Assembly: GCA_026392355.1 (NCBI GenBank)
Contig: JAPLCF010000029.1
Coordinates: 62,001 to 126,000, forward strand
DNA: 64,000 nt
Source: Actinomycetota bacterium
Lineage (GTDB): Bacteria; Actinomycetota; Thermoleophilia; Gaiellales; F1-60-MAGs149
Reading direction: 5' to 3'
This document shows, in pieces, positions 16,352-25,606 of the stretch. Position 1 is the stretch's first letter, and each line of letters opens with the position of its first letter. The position numbers and the translations under genes are program-made. The notes under the pieces were generated by a model. That model made no database searches, was not told the origin of the DNA, and saw nothing but the letters and a program-made list of their open reading frames with translations.

Positions 16352-17692
16352 CTACCGCTCCGCGGGATCGGCGAGGTCCGAGGCAACGGCCTTGTAGGCC
16401 GCAAGGGTGATATCGCGCTCGATGCCATGTTCGACGATGCGGAGCGGGCGATCGGGTGCCCAGCGGTTGACGTAGGCCCCAGTCGGGTCGAACTTCTTCT
16501 CCTGCAGATCCGGGTTGAACACGCGGAAGTACGGGGCCGCATCGAGACCTGTGCCTGCCACCCACTGCCAGGAGCCGGCGTTCGAGGCGAGGTCGCCGTC
16601 GGTGAGGTGTCGTCGGAACCACTGCTCGCCGCGGCGCCAGTCGATATGGAGATCCTTGACGAGGAAGCTCGCGGCGACCATGCGGGCACGATTGGCGATT
16701 GAGCCCGTCTCGAGGAGTTGGCGCATCGCCGCGTCGACCATGCCGAAGCCCGTCTCGCCCTGCGTCCAGGCATCGAAATGCTCGTCGGTGCCAATCCACT
16801 CGATGTTGTCGTAGCGGGGATCGATGCAACGCGTCGCGAGATCCGGATGATGGTGCAGCACGTACTTGAACCAGTCACGCCACAGCAGCTCGCTCGCGTA
16901 CTTGGGCGCGCCCGCGCGATCAGCGACATGCAGGGCCCGCCGCGGCGACAGCATGCCCTGGCGCAGATACCCCGACAGGCGCGAGGTGGCGTCGGGCTCT
17001 GCGACAAGATCGCGATCGGCGGCGTAGCGGGCGAGGTAGCCCTCATCGCGCCAGGAGCGCAAGCGAGCCAGCGCGTGGGTCTCGCCGCCCGGCACGTCGG
17101 AGCGCAGCGTCACAGGCCGGCCGACCAGCGTCTCGACGCTGGGGATCTCTGGCACTGGCGTCGGATGCAGGCGCCCCTTCAGGTCGTAATCCTGCGGCGG
17201 TGCGGGCAGTTCCTCCAACACGCGTCGCACGCCTCGCGCATAAGCCGAGTATGTGCGGCACGGATTGCCCTCCTTCGTCAGGACGAGCTCGTGCGGGACA
17301 TTGACCTCGTCGTCGACCACGAGCAACTCAATGCCGAGCTCACGCAGTGCATCTTCGGCCGCCCGTTCGACAGCGCCCGCTACGGGCTCTTCATCACGGT
17401 TAGCACAGACGCGTGTGACGCCCAGCTCGCGCGCCACATCGACGAGGCACGTGACGGTGTCGCCGCGACGAACGATCAGGCCGCCCCCACGCTCGGCCAG
17501 GCGCGCCTGCAGGTCTTCGAGTCCCTCGACGATGAAGCCGAGCTGGGCGTGGCCGACGCCACGCGCTTTCATCGCGGGGTCCAGCACGTACACGAAGGCG
17601 ATCGGTGCACTCGCCTCGAGCGCGGCCGCGATCGCATGGGAATCATCAAGCCGCAGATCGCGGCGAAGCCAGACGAGGACCGGGGACGCCAT
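16352..17692 (-). CDS. phr: Deoxyribodipyrimidine photo-lyase
   Basis: Blue-light-dependent repair of cyclobutane pyrimidine dimers with FAD. 446 residues. N-terminal alpha/beta antenna domain (L-V-W-L-R-R-D-L-R-L-D-D), then helical FAD domain with T-S-R-L-S-G-Y-L-R-Q-G, E-L-L-W-R-D-W-F, T-G-x-G-M-V-D-A-A-M-R-Q-L, R-A-R-M-V-A-A-S-F-L-V-K-D-L and W-R-R-G-E-Q-W-F. Class I CPD enzyme rather than (6-4) type is likely but not proven. ATG 17692 preferred over the adjacent GTG 17695. Follows ftsY by about 33 nt, so probably co-transcribed with it. Confidence 0.94.
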   Translation of the reverse strand: MASPVLVWLRRDLRLDDSHAIAAALEASAPIAFVYVLDPAMKARGVGHAQLGFIVEGLEDLQARLAERGGGLIVRRGDTVTCLVDVARELGVTRVCANRDEEPVAGAVERAAEDALRELGIELLVVDDEVNVPHELVLTKEGNPCRTYSAYARGVRRVLEELPAPPQDYDLKGRLHPTPVPEIPSVETLVGRPVTLRSDVPGGETHALARLRSWRDEGYLARYAADRDLVAEPDATSRLSGYLRQGMLSPRRALHVADRAGAPKYASELLWRDWFKYVLHHHPDLATRCIDPRYDNIEWIGTDEHFDAWTQGETGFGMVDAAMRQLLETGSIANRARMVAASFLVKDLHIDWRRGEQWFRRHLTDGDLASNAGSWQWVAGTGLDAAPYFRVFNPDLQEKKFDPTGAYVNRWAPDRPLRIVEHGIERDITLAAYKAVASDLADPAER

Positions 17693-17725
17693 CACCAGGA
17701 TCTTCGCAACCGCGTCGGAGCAGGC

Positions 17726-18721
17726 CTACTCGGCGGCGAGGCCAATCAGGGCGCGAGCGAACGACTCAGCGTCAAACGGACGCAGATCGTCGAGCGACTC
17801 ACCGACGCCGATCAACTTGATCGGCACACCCAATTCGAACGCAATCGCGAGCGCGATACCGCCCTTGGCCGTGCCGTCGAGCTTCGTCAACACGATGCCC
17901 GTCAGCGGCGTGGCCTCGCCAAACATGCGTGCCTGCTGCAGGCCGTTCTGTCCGGTCGTGGCGTCGACAACGAGCAGCGTCTCATGCGGCGCGCCCTCCA
18001 TCCGACCATTGATGACACGGCGGATCTTGGCCAGCTCGTCCATCAGTCCGACCTGGTTCTGGAGGCGGCCGGCCGTATCGACGAGCACCACGTCGCGGCC
18101 ACGTGCCACCGCGGCCTCGATGCCGTCGAAGGCGACTGCTGCGGGATCGCCACCATGGGCTGAGCCGACGAAGTCGGCATCGGCACGCTCCGCCCACACC
18201 TGCAGCTGCTCGTCGGCGGCGGCGCGGAACGTGTCGGCCGCCGCGATCACGACGGTCTTGCCGACGCGGCGTAGGTGCTCAGCAAGCTTGCCCACGGTCG
18301 TCGTCTTGCCCGTGCCGTTGACACCGACCATCAGGATCACCGTGGGCTGGTGCGAGACATCGATACGGGCCTCGGCACCGGCCAGCAGGTCTGCGATCTC
18401 CTCGGCCAATGCGGGCGAGAGATCAGCGCCGGGCGTCAGGCCGCCAGCAGCTGCGCGGCGCTCAAGGCGACCGATGATCTCGACCGTTGCCGGCACGCCG
18501 CAATCGGCGAGCAGGAGCGCCTCTTCGAGCTGCTCCCACGCCTCAGCATCGTCAGGATCGAATGCGATCGACTGGATCTGGCCCGTGAGTGCCTTGCTCG
18601 ACTTGGACAGGCCGTCGACGAGACGGCGAAAGAACCCTCCCCCGCTCTCCTCCTCGGGTGCCACCTCTTCGATCGAGGGAACGGCGCCGAGCCCTGAGAA
18701 CATCTGGTGCGGGTCAGCCAC
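17726..18721 (-). CDS. ftsY: SRP receptor GTPase FtsY
   Basis: Membrane-associated partner of Ffh. 331 residues: short acidic N-terminus (E-E-V-A-P-E-E-E-S), NG domain with G-V-N-G-T-G-K-T-T-T (133-142), A-A-D-T-F-R-A-A-A, D-T-A-G-R-L-Q, T-K-L-D-G-T-A-K-G-G and G-V-G-E-S-L-D-D-L-R-P-F. The long acidic A domain of E. coli FtsY is reduced here. 3 nt downstream of smc. Confidence 0.97.
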   Translation of the reverse strand: MADPHQMFSGLGAVPSIEEVAPEEESGGGFFRRLVDGLSKSSKALTGQIQSIAFDPDDAEAWEQLEEALLLADCGVPATVEIIGRLERRAAAGGLTPGADLSPALAEEIADLLAGAEARIDVSHQPTVILMVGVNGTGKTTTVGKLAEHLRRVGKTVVIAAADTFRAAADEQLQVWAERADADFVGSAHGGDPAAVAFDGIEAAVARGRDVVLVDTAGRLQNQVGLMDELAKIRRVINGRMEGAPHETLLVVDATTGQNGLQQARMFGEATPLTGIVLTKLDGTAKGGIALAIAFELGVPIKLIGVGESLDDLRPFDAESFARALIGLAAE

Positions 18722-18724
18722 GGG

Positions 18725-21700
18725 TTACGCCAGATCCGGCGCGGCAGAGAGCGCGGGGCCATCCGTCTCGCGCGGCAGACGACGCGAGATGACCTGCGAG
18801 ACGCCATTACCCGGCATCGAGACGCCGTAGAGGGCATCAGCGGCCTCCATCGTGCCGGCCTGGTGCGTGATGACGATGAACTGCGCGCGATCGCGGAAGC
18901 GGTTGACGAGCTCGAGGAAGCGATCGATGTTGACCTCGTCGAGCGCAGCATCAACCTCGTCGAGCACGTAGAACGGGCTGGGACGCGCGAGCATCAACGC
19001 GAAGGTGAAGCCCAGTGCCGCCATCGACTTCTCGCCGCCCGACAGCACCTGCAGCGAGCGGATCTTCTTACCGGCCGGCTGCACCTCGAGCTCGACGCCC
19101 GGCTCAGGCGCCTCGCGCACTGCGTCGAGATCGTCGAGGTCGTTCTCTGCCTCGATCGCCGGATCCTCGTCCTGCCCCTCGTGCGCGTCGGCAGCCTCAG
19201 TGGCCTCCTCCTCACCCTCGATGTCGACGACATCAGCAGGCTCAACCAGCTTGAGGCGACCAGAGCCACCGGGGAACAGCGTCTCCATCACCTCGGCGAA
19301 GCCCGCCTCGACGGTCTGGTACGTGCTCTCAAAGCGATTGCGGATCTCTGCGCCAAGCTCGCGGACGAGCTTGCGGAGCTCGGCGACCGACTTGTCGAGG
19401 TCGGTGATCTGCTCGGTGATGTCGTCGGCCTCTTGCTTGGCCTCCTCGTAGGCCTCCTTGGCCAGCGGGTTGACGGCACCGAGCTGCACGATGCGGCGCT
19501 CCAGGCGCTCGACCTTACCCTCGCGGGTGGTTCGCTCGTCCTCGGGCAGTGGCTCCGTCATGTCGACGACGTCCTTCGCACCCTCACCCTGCTGCTCAAT
19601 CAACTCGCGGCGTCGCGTACTGAGATCGGTCAGACGCTCCTCGCAACGCTCGAGCTCGACGCCCAAGGCAGCGACCTTGCCGGCTGCGTCTCGGCGCTCA
19701 GCGCCGAGCCTGGCGTCGTCCTCGGCGCACGAACGCAGCTCTGCACCCAGCTCGGCGACACGCGCCTCACCGGCCTGCGTGAGCGCTCGCGCTGGCTCGC
19801 GGAAGCGCTCGGCGGTGACGAGGGAGGCGCGGATCGTCTCGAGGATCGTGGGGAGCTGATCGACGACCGCGGTGAGCGCAGCAGCGCCCTTCTGGGCCAG
19901 CTCGGCCTGACGCTCCTGCTCGGTCGCCTGCACGCGCAGGCGCGCACCCTCGACGCGGGCGCGCTCGGCGCGCTCCTCCGACGCGGCGCGTCGTCCGCGA
20001 CGATCGGCAACCTCGGATTGCAGACCAACGCGGATCGCCTCGGCAGCCTCGTGCTCACCGGTGCGCTCGGCGCCGCGCTCGCGCAACGCGGCGAGGCCGC
20101 TCTCGAGCGCGACGACCTCAGTCTGTGCGGCCGCGGCACGAGCCTCGGATGTCTCGGCATCTTCGCCGGCTGCTCGCAGGCGCTCAGCGGTGGCCTCGTC
20201 AAGGCGCGCCAGACGGTCGGCCTCGCGGCCGGCCTCGCCCAACTCGCGCTCGAGGCGCAACTGGTTGTCGCGGGCCGTGGCGACGGCGGCACGGGTGACG
20301 CCCTCTGCCTGCTCGACAGACTCGCGGTTACGCGTGGCATCGGCGAGTGCTGCAGCGGCGGCCGTGCGGGTGGCCTGATCGTCGCGTACCTGCTGCTCTA
20401 CGCCGGCGAGATCGCGTTTGCGTGCCAGAGCGCGCCCAGCAGCGTCGCCAGCACGGAAGGCAATGCCGCGATCGGCATCGAAGCCGCGACCGTCGGCCAG
20501 CACGCCGATGCCGCGCTTCACATCGAGCAGGTCCTCGGGTCGGTCGACCAGCAGGACGCCGTCGAAGAGACCATTGGGGACGTCGCCCGAGGTCTGTACG
20601 CGAGACTCGAGCGGCACGCCCGGGCCCTCGGCCTGTCGACTCGGCAGGCGGTCGAGACACAGCAGCGCGGCGCCCTCGAGCGCGTCGTCGGCCAGCAGGT
20701 CGACGGCGTCACTCGCCGCGCGCGCTACGGCCTCGGTGGCGCGCCACGACAGCACGGCCGCCACGGCGCGCTCGACGCCCTGGTCTGGGCGAATCTGATC
20801 GGTGACGAGCGAGACGCCTCGATCGCGCAGGCGGACGAGCGCGCCATCGAGACCATCGCCACGCTCGATCGAATCCTTCAACTCCTTGAGCCGCGCCTCG
20901 GCACCCTGCGCCTTGGCATCGGCGGCTGCGGCAGCACCACGCACGTCGGCCTCGGCACGACGCGCTTCGTCGGCAGCGGTGCGCGCCTCTTGCTCGGCGC
21001 GCTCGGCCTCGGCCAGCGCTTCACGGGCAGTGACGACATGCGCCTCGATCGTCTCGAGCAGCACCTGCGCCTCGCGACGTGCGGTCTCGCGCTCGCCGAC
21101 ACCCTCGCCGAGCTCTGCGCGCCGAGCCGCAGCTGCAGCGGCGCGCTCGCGGTTCTCGGTTGCCTCGGCGCTGGCGCGGGCGAGGCGCCCCTCGTGCTCG
21201 GCCTCGGCGCGGCGTGCCTCAAGCACGGCACTGAGCGCAGCCTCGGATGCCTGCGTGGCAGCCGCAAAGCGATCCTCAATCCCGGTGTCGTCCGGATCGG
21301 CGGCGAGCTCGGCGCGCTCCCGCTCGGCCTGTACCTCGACCGAGGCGGCAGCGGTGGCGGTGGCAGCGGCTTCGTCGATCAGACGGCCGGCACGGATACG
21401 CAGGCGCTCGATGTCGTGCGCAAACTCCTCGCGGCGCTCTTCGAGGCGCGTGGCGCGGTCGGTGAGACGTTCGACGCCGGCGTCAAGACGCTGGACCAGA
21501 CGCGACGCAGACTCCTGCTCGCTCACGAGCGAGCCGAGGGCAGCCTCGGCCGTCTCACGGCGCTTGACGACCTCGGCCGCTGCCGCGTCGAGCTGGTCTT
21601 GCAAGGCGCGGGCCTCGCGCAGTTCGTTCTGGCGGATGCCGCGATCGCGACGCGTCTCGGCCATCGCCGAGAGCACCAGCTCGAGGCGGATCTCGAGCAG

Positions 21701-22363
21701 CTCGGCCTCCATCAATGCTGCGCGCTCGGCGGCCGATGCCTGCAGTGCCAGCGGACGCAGACGACCCTGAATTTCGGCCTGCTTGGTGCGCGCCTCGACC
21801 AGATGACGCTCGACGCGATTGAGCTTCTGCTGGGCGCGGATGCGGCGACGCTTGAACTTGCCAAGGCCAGCGACCTCCTCGATCAGACCACGGCGCACCG
21901 TCGGGCTGGCGAGCAGCACCTGATCGACTTGGTTCTGGCCGATGATTGCGTGGCTGTCCTTGCCGAGGCCGATGTCGGCCAGCACCTCGTGCACGTCGAG
22001 GCGACGCACGGGCACGCGGTTGAGCATGTACTGGCTGTCGCCGTCGCGGCTAAGGCGCCGCAGGATCGACAGCTCGGGTCGACCACCCGGCGCGACGCCG
22101 CCTTCATCCTCGAGGACGAGCTCGACTTCGGCAACACCCGCCGCAGCACGTCCCTCAGAGCCGCTGAACAGGACATCGAGACCGGTTGCGACGCGCACCT
22201 CGCTCGGTGCCTGCGAGGCCATGGCCCACCGCAGCGATTCGGCGATGTTCGACTTGCCGGAGCCGTTGGGCCCGACGATCACGCCGACGCCCTTGTCGAA
22301 CTGCAGTTCCGTCTCGTCGGCGAAACTCTTGAAGCCCTTGATGCGAATGCGTGTGAGCCTCAT
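18725..22363 (-). CDS. smc: Chromosome segregation ATPase SMC
   Basis: 1212 residues. Condensin subunit. N-terminal head with R-L-T-R-I-R-I-K-G-F-K-S-F and Walker A G-P-N-G-S-G-K-S-N (31-39); long Ala/Glu/Arg coiled coil; hinge around 500-640 (D-G-L-D-G-A-L-V...D-L-L-A-D-D); second coil; C-terminal head with signature L-S-G-G-E-K-S and Walker B F-Y-V-L-D-E-V-D-A-A-L-D. An acidic stretch of about 50 residues (about 1039-1088) is inserted just before the G-K-K-I...L-S-G-G-E part. ATG overlaps rnc by 4 nt. Confidence 0.97.
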   Translation of the reverse strand: MRLTRIRIKGFKSFADETELQFDKGVGVIVGPNGSGKSNIAESLRWAMASQAPSEVRVATGLDVLFSGSEGRAAAGVAEVELVLEDEGGVAPGGRPELSILRRLSRDGDSQYMLNRVPVRRLDVHEVLADIGLGKDSHAIIGQNQVDQVLLASPTVRRGLIEEVAGLGKFKRRRIRAQQKLNRVERHLVEARTKQAEIQGRLRPLALQASAAERAALMEAELLEIRLELVLSAMAETRRDRGIRQNELREARALQDQLDAAAAEVVKRRETAEAALGSLVSEQESASRLVQRLDAGVERLTDRATRLEERREEFAHDIERLRIRAGRLIDEAAATATAAASVEVQAERERAELAADPDDTGIEDRFAAATQASEAALSAVLEARRAEAEHEGRLARASAEATENRERAAAAAARRAELGEGVGERETARREAQVLLETIEAHVVTAREALAEAERAEQEARTAADEARRAEADVRGAAAAADAKAQGAEARLKELKDSIERGDGLDGALVRLRDRGVSLVTDQIRPDQGVERAVAAVLSWRATEAVARAASDAVDLLADDALEGAALLCLDRLPSRQAEGPGVPLESRVQTSGDVPNGLFDGVLLVDRPEDLLDVKRGIGVLADGRGFDADRGIAFRAGDAAGRALARKRDLAGVEQQVRDDQATRTAAAAALADATRNRESVEQAEGVTRAAVATARDNQLRLERELGEAGREADRLARLDEATAERLRAAGEDAETSEARAAAAQTEVVALESGLAALRERGAERTGEHEAAEAIRVGLQSEVADRRGRRAASEERAERARVEGARLRVQATEQERQAELAQKGAAALTAVVDQLPTILETIRASLVTAERFREPARALTQAGEARVAELGAELRSCAEDDARLGAERRDAAGKVAALGVELERCEERLTDLSTRRRELIEQQGEGAKDVVDMTEPLPEDERTTREGKVERLERRIVQLGAVNPLAKEAYEEAKQEADDITEQITDLDKSVAELRKLVRELGAEIRNRFESTYQTVEAGFAEVMETLFPGGSGRLKLVEPADVVDIEGEEEATEAADAHEGQDEDPAIEAENDLDDLDAVREAPEPGVELEVQPAGKKIRSLQVLSGGEKSMAALGFTFALMLARPSPFYVLDEVDAALDEVNIDRFLELVNRFRDRAQFIVITHQAGTMEAADALYGVSMPGNGVSQVISRRLPRETDGPALSAAPDLA

Positions 22364-23049
22364 GCGTCTCGCCCTTCGAGCGCGCGCATGGCGCGACGCG
22401 CGGCGTGCTGCTCGGCGGTGCGACGCGATGCGCCCTCCCCCTCACCGTGGACGTCGCCGTCGATGATCGCCACTACGCGGTAGTGGCGCGCGTGCGCTGG
22501 TCCAGTCTCCTCCACGGATTCGTACGCTACACGGCGACCCTGACGCTGCAGGAGCTCTTGCAGCGCCGTCTTGGGGTCCACACGGGGATCGAGCGCGTGC
22601 TCGAGCAACGGTTCGAAGGCGTCGACAGCAGCCGCGTTGGCTTCGTCCCAGCCCTGCTGGAGGAAGATCGCGCCGAGCGCGGCTTCGGTCAGGTCGGCGA
22701 GCACTGAGCGATTGATCGAGAGCCGCCACGCCCCGTGCTCATGGCTGGTACCGACCATCAGCGCGGCCATCCGGTCGCCCAGGCCCTCGTTGCGCGCCAC
22801 CACGGCGCAGAAGCGGGCCGAGCGAAGCTGGTTCTTGATCCGCGACAACTCGCCTTCAGCAGCGAGCGGGAACCGCTCCAACAGGAAGGCGCCGAGCGCG
22901 AGGTCGAGCACGGCGTCACCCAGCAACTCGTATCGCTCATACGAGTCGCCGGGCGACGCCGCCCAGCTCGCGTGCGTCAGCGCACGGGTGCGCGACTCGG
23001 CCGCCAAGGCGTCGAGCCGCCGTGCAATCGGACGGTTGGGATCAGTCAG
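22360..23049 (-). CDS. rnc: Ribonuclease III
   Basis: Cleaves double-stranded RNA, including rRNA precursors. Endonuclease domain with E-R-Y-E-L-L-G-D-A-V-L-D-L and D-L-T-E-A-A-L-G-A-I-F-L, then a C-terminal dsRNA-binding domain (D-P-K-T-A-L-Q-E-L-L-Q and A-S-R-R-T-A-E-Q-H-A-A-R-R-A). Start is unusual: no ATG or GTG fits. TTG 23007 would remove helix 1 of the fold. CTG 23049, overlapping the acpP end, gives T-D-P-N-R-P-I-A-R-R-L-D-A-L...A-L-T-H-A-S, the usual length (229 residues). I annotate CTG with moderate confidence. Confidence 0.9.
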   Translation of the reverse strand: MTDPNRPIARRLDALAAESRTRALTHASWAASPGDSYERYELLGDAVLDLALGAFLLERFPLAAEGELSRIKNQLRSARFCAVVARNEGLGDRMAALMVGTSHEHGAWRLSINRSVLADLTEAALGAIFLQQGWDEANAAAVDAFEPLLEHALDPRVDPKTALQELLQRQGRRVAYESVEETGPAHARHYRVVAIIDGDVHGEGEGASRRTAEQHAARRAMRALEGRDA

Positions 23050-23287
23050 CGCGGGCGACGATGAAGTCGACGGCCTCGCCGACGGTGCCGATCGACTGAG
23101 CCTCCTCGTCGGAGATCTTCACGCCGAAGCCCTCCTCGAGGTCCATGATCAGCTCGACCAGGTCGAGCGAGTCGGCCTGCAGATCGTCGCGCATGTGCGC
23201 GCTCTCGGTGATGTCTGCCGGGTCGACGTCGAGACGCTCGATGAGAATCTCCTGCACCTTGCCCAGAACCTCTGCGCGATCAGCCAC
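23042..23287 (-). CDS. acpP: Acyl carrier protein
   Basis: Carries acyl chains on a 4'-phosphopantetheine arm during fatty-acid synthesis. 81 residues from GTG 23287: acidic four-helix protein with attachment Ser40 in D-L-Q-A-D-S-L-D-L-V-E-L. Upstream AAAGGG about 9 nt before the GTG serves as Shine-Dalgarno. An upstream in-frame GTG at 23329 would add 14 atypical residues. Lies between plsX and rnc; TAGTGT about 50 nt upstream may be a promoter. Confidence 0.94.
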   Translation of the reverse strand: MADRAEVLGKVQEILIERLDVDPADITESAHMRDDLQADSLDLVELIMDLEEGFGVKISDEEAQSIGTVGEAVDFIVARAD

Positions 23288-23349
23288 TGTCTTTGCCCTT
23301 TGTTCGAAGTCGTGTGGACGCGCTGACACTAGCAGGCGGCTATACCGCG

Positions 23350-24327
23350 CTACGACACGCGGGCGCTAATGGCGCCCACGAGATCACACTCGACGCCCTC
23401 GGCGGCATAGCGACACGCCTGCGCAATGCCGTGCGGCCGCGCGGATCCATGCACGACGATCACAACGGCATTCGTCCCCAACAGGTGTCCACCACCGTAC
23501 GTATCGGGGTCGAGCGTGTCGCGTACGCGCCGCAGTGCTGGACGCATCAGCGCGCCGCCAAGCTGGGCCCGCAGCCCCGTCGCCTCGGCACGCACGCGCC
23601 GAAAAGCTTCGCGGGCCGTGCCCTCACACGTCTTGAGCAGAACGTTGCCGGCAAAGCCGTCCGTGACGATCACATCGACGAGGGAGGTGAGCGCATCGCG
23701 CCCCTCCACGCTACCGCGGTAGTGCAGGCCGGCATCGGCTGCGAGCAGCGCGTGCGCCTCCTTCATCCGCGCATCGCCCTTGCCAGGCTCCTCGCCGATC
23801 GCGAGCAGGCCGCTGGTCGGCGCGTCGATGTGCAGCAGGTGCTCGGCAAAAGCAGTGCCGAGGTGTGCGAACTGGTGCAGTTGCTGGGCCGTCGTATCCA
23901 TGTTCGCGCCGGCGTCGAGCAGGACGGTGGGGCGCGTCGCGCCAGGCAGCACCGCTGCCAACCCCGGCCGACTGATGCCCGGTGCACGGCCGATGATCAG
24001 GGCGGCGGCAGCGAGGGTCGCACCAGAGTGGCCAGCGGAGACGAGCGCCTGCGCCTCTCCTGCCTTGACGGCACGCGCTGCGACGACGATCGATGTTCCC
24101 TCATCGCCGCGTACGAGCTCGGCTGGGTCGGCGTCCTGCGGCACAACACGTGGCGCGTGGCGCACCGCAATACGAGGATGCTCCACGACGAGCGGCTGCA
24201 GCACGGCCTCATCCCCCACCAGCAGAACCGTCAGGTCGGCAGAATCGACAGCGGCGCGAACGCCCTCAACGACCGAATGTGGCGCAGAATCGCCACCCAT
24301 CGCGTCGACCGCGATGACGACGCTCAC
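23350..24327 (-). CDS. plsX: Phosphate acyltransferase PlsX
   Basis: Makes acyl-phosphate from acyl-ACP for phospholipid synthesis. 325 residues beginning V-V-I-A-V-D-A-M-G-G-D-x-A-P, followed by S-A-G-H-S-G-A-T, R-P-G-L-A-A-V-L-P, L-L-D-A-G-A-N and V-T-D-G-F-A-G-N-V-L-L-K. GTG start 3 nt after rpmF. The rpmF-plsX-acpP order is typical. Confidence 0.96.
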   Translation of the reverse strand: MSVVIAVDAMGGDSAPHSVVEGVRAAVDSADLTVLLVGDEAVLQPLVVEHPRIAVRHAPRVVPQDADPAELVRGDEGTSIVVAARAVKAGEAQALVSAGHSGATLAAAALIIGRAPGISRPGLAAVLPGATRPTVLLDAGANMDTTAQQLHQFAHLGTAFAEHLLHIDAPTSGLLAIGEEPGKGDARMKEAHALLAADAGLHYRGSVEGRDALTSLVDVIVTDGFAGNVLLKTCEGTAREAFRRVRAEATGLRAQLGGALMRPALRRVRDTLDPDTYGGGHLLGTNAVVIVVHGSARPHGIAQACRYAAEGVECDLVGAISARVS

Positions 24328-24330
24328 GGG

Positions 24331-24519
24331 CTACGCCAGGGGAGCGTTATCGATGATGTACCGCTTGCCGCGGTACGTTCCGCAGCTCGGGCACACACGG
24401 TGCGACAGTTTCGGCGCCGAGCACACGGTGCAGGTCGCAACCATGGGGGAAGCGATCTTGTGCGTTGCGCGACGCTTGTCGCGGCGGGCCTTGGAAGTTT
24501 TCCGTTTCGGGACTGCCAT
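24331..24519 (-). CDS. rpmF: 50S ribosomal protein L32 (bL32)
   Basis: 62 residues: M-A-V-P-K-R-K-T-S-K start, then C-T-V-C...C-P-S-C zinc ribbon, so the zinc-dependent form. A TAGGCT lies 9 nt upstream of ATG 24519. 41 nt after the DUF177 gene. Confidence 0.96.
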   Translation of the reverse strand: MAVPKRKTSKARRDKRRATHKIASPMVATCTVCSAPKLSHRVCPSCGTYRGKRYIIDNAPLA

Positions 24520-24560
24520 AACGCGAGCAGCCTAGCGAACCCGACGCACGGGTTGCGCCA

Positions 24561-25079
24561 CTACCCCTCGGGCGCGTCGTCGACGAGCTGCTGGAGGGCT
24601 CCCCAGCGGCTGTCCGGCTCGGGCGGCGGGCATTGGCAGGTGCTCGTATTGAGGTCGGTACCGCACGACGGACACAGGCCTTGGCACTCCTCTTTGCAGA
24701 GGATCTTGTGCGGCATCGACAGCACGATCGCATCGGCCGCCCACGAGCCGGCATCGAGCTCCTCGCCCTGCAGGTAGTCGCAAACCTCTTCGGCCTCTGC
24801 CCCGGGTGCGGGGTGATCTGCCTGGTACTCGCGCGCATCGATGGCGACAGGGACGGAGGCCGCCTCAAGACAGCGGTGACAAGGACCGCTAATGATCGTC
24901 TGCAGCCGCAGGCGAAAGAGCAGTCCCGACAGCGTGCGGGTGACGTCGAGCCGCGCGATCGGGGGCGACAGCGGGCCCGCATACTCGACCCCACCGAGCT
25001 CGAGCGGAGGGACGGCAACCGGCACCTCGACCGAGCGCTCGGCACCCGGCTCGAGCCGGAGCTGCGAGAGATCGATCAT
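24561..25079 (-). CDS. DUF177 (YceD) family protein
   Basis: 172 residues. DUF177/YceD proteins are encoded next to rpmF in most bacteria and are linked to 23S rRNA accumulation; the mechanism is unclear. Seen: two metal-binding-like groups, C-H-R-C near the middle (S-G-P-C-H-R-C-L-E) and C-x(3)-C-x(3)-C-x2-C with C-Q-C close to the end. ATG 25079 chosen after the sepIVA-like stop. Confidence 0.9.
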   Translation of the reverse strand: MIDLSQLRLEPGAERSVEVPVAVPPLELGGVEYAGPLSPPIARLDVTRTLSGLLFRLRLQTIISGPCHRCLEAASVPVAIDAREYQADHPAPGAEAEEVCDYLQGEELDAGSWAADAIVLSMPHKILCKEECQGLCPSCGTDLNTSTCQCPPPEPDSRWGALQQLVDDAPEG

Positions 25080-25101
25080 GGCCGGAGCCGCCGTTCCGCG
25101 A

Positions 25102-25596
25102 CTAGGTCGTGATCTCGGTGAACTGCGCAGAGCCGCCCGACGTACGCTCCGGCGAGGCGCTGGCCAACTGGCCGCGACCGCGCTGAACAGCGCCGAGGAA
25201 CTTGCCGAGGTTCGCCTCGAGCGTGCCAAGAATCTCGTCGGCGTAGTCCTCCGCGCCAAGGCGTATCTCGCGCTCGCGATTGCGGGCGTTCTCGAGGATC
25301 TCCTGCGCCTGCCGCTCGGCCAGCCGCACGACTTCCTGCTGCGATGCCTCACGCTGAGCGATCTCGCGGGCCTCAACAACGATGCGCTCAGACTCGCGCT
25401 TGGCTTCGCCGAGCATCTCCTGGCGCTCCTTCACGATCCAGCGCGCCTGCTTGATCTCGTCGGGGATCGTCGCGCGCATCTGGTCGAGGATCTCCCAGAT
25501 CTCCTCGCGATCAATGCGGACCTGATCCGTCAGCGGGACGGCTTTGGCGTTGTGGACCAGCTCGTCGAGCTTGTCAATGAGAACGAGGACATCCAT
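25102..25596 (-). CDS. SepIVA-like septation coiled-coil protein
   Basis: 164 residues: a DivIVA-like N-terminus (D-V-L-V-L-I-D-K-L-D-E-L-V) and a long coiled coil (K-Q-A-R...E-R-I-V-V-E-A-R-E-I-A-Q-R-E-A). In mycobacteria the septation protein SepIVA is encoded beside DUF177, rnc and smc, the same order as here, so I assign it by synteny and composition. Shine-Dalgarno GAAGGAG before ATG 25596; a TAGCAT farther upstream is a possible -10. Not proven; V-ATPase subunit-like coiled coil would be the alternative. Confidence 0.8.
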   Translation of the reverse strand: MDVLVLIDKLDELVHNAKAVPLTDQVRIDREEIWEILDQMRATIPDEIKQARWIVKERQEMLGEAKRESERIVVEAREIAQREASQQEVVRLAERQAQEILENARNREREIRLGAEDYADEILGTLEANLGKFLGAVQRGRGQLASASPERTSGGSAQFTEITT

Positions 25597-25606
25597 GAAG
25601 ACTCCT

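Noticed and set aside
18707-22483. Open reading frame of 1258 codons antisense to smc
   Set aside because: Shadow of the high-GC smc frame; low complexity and no family motifs.
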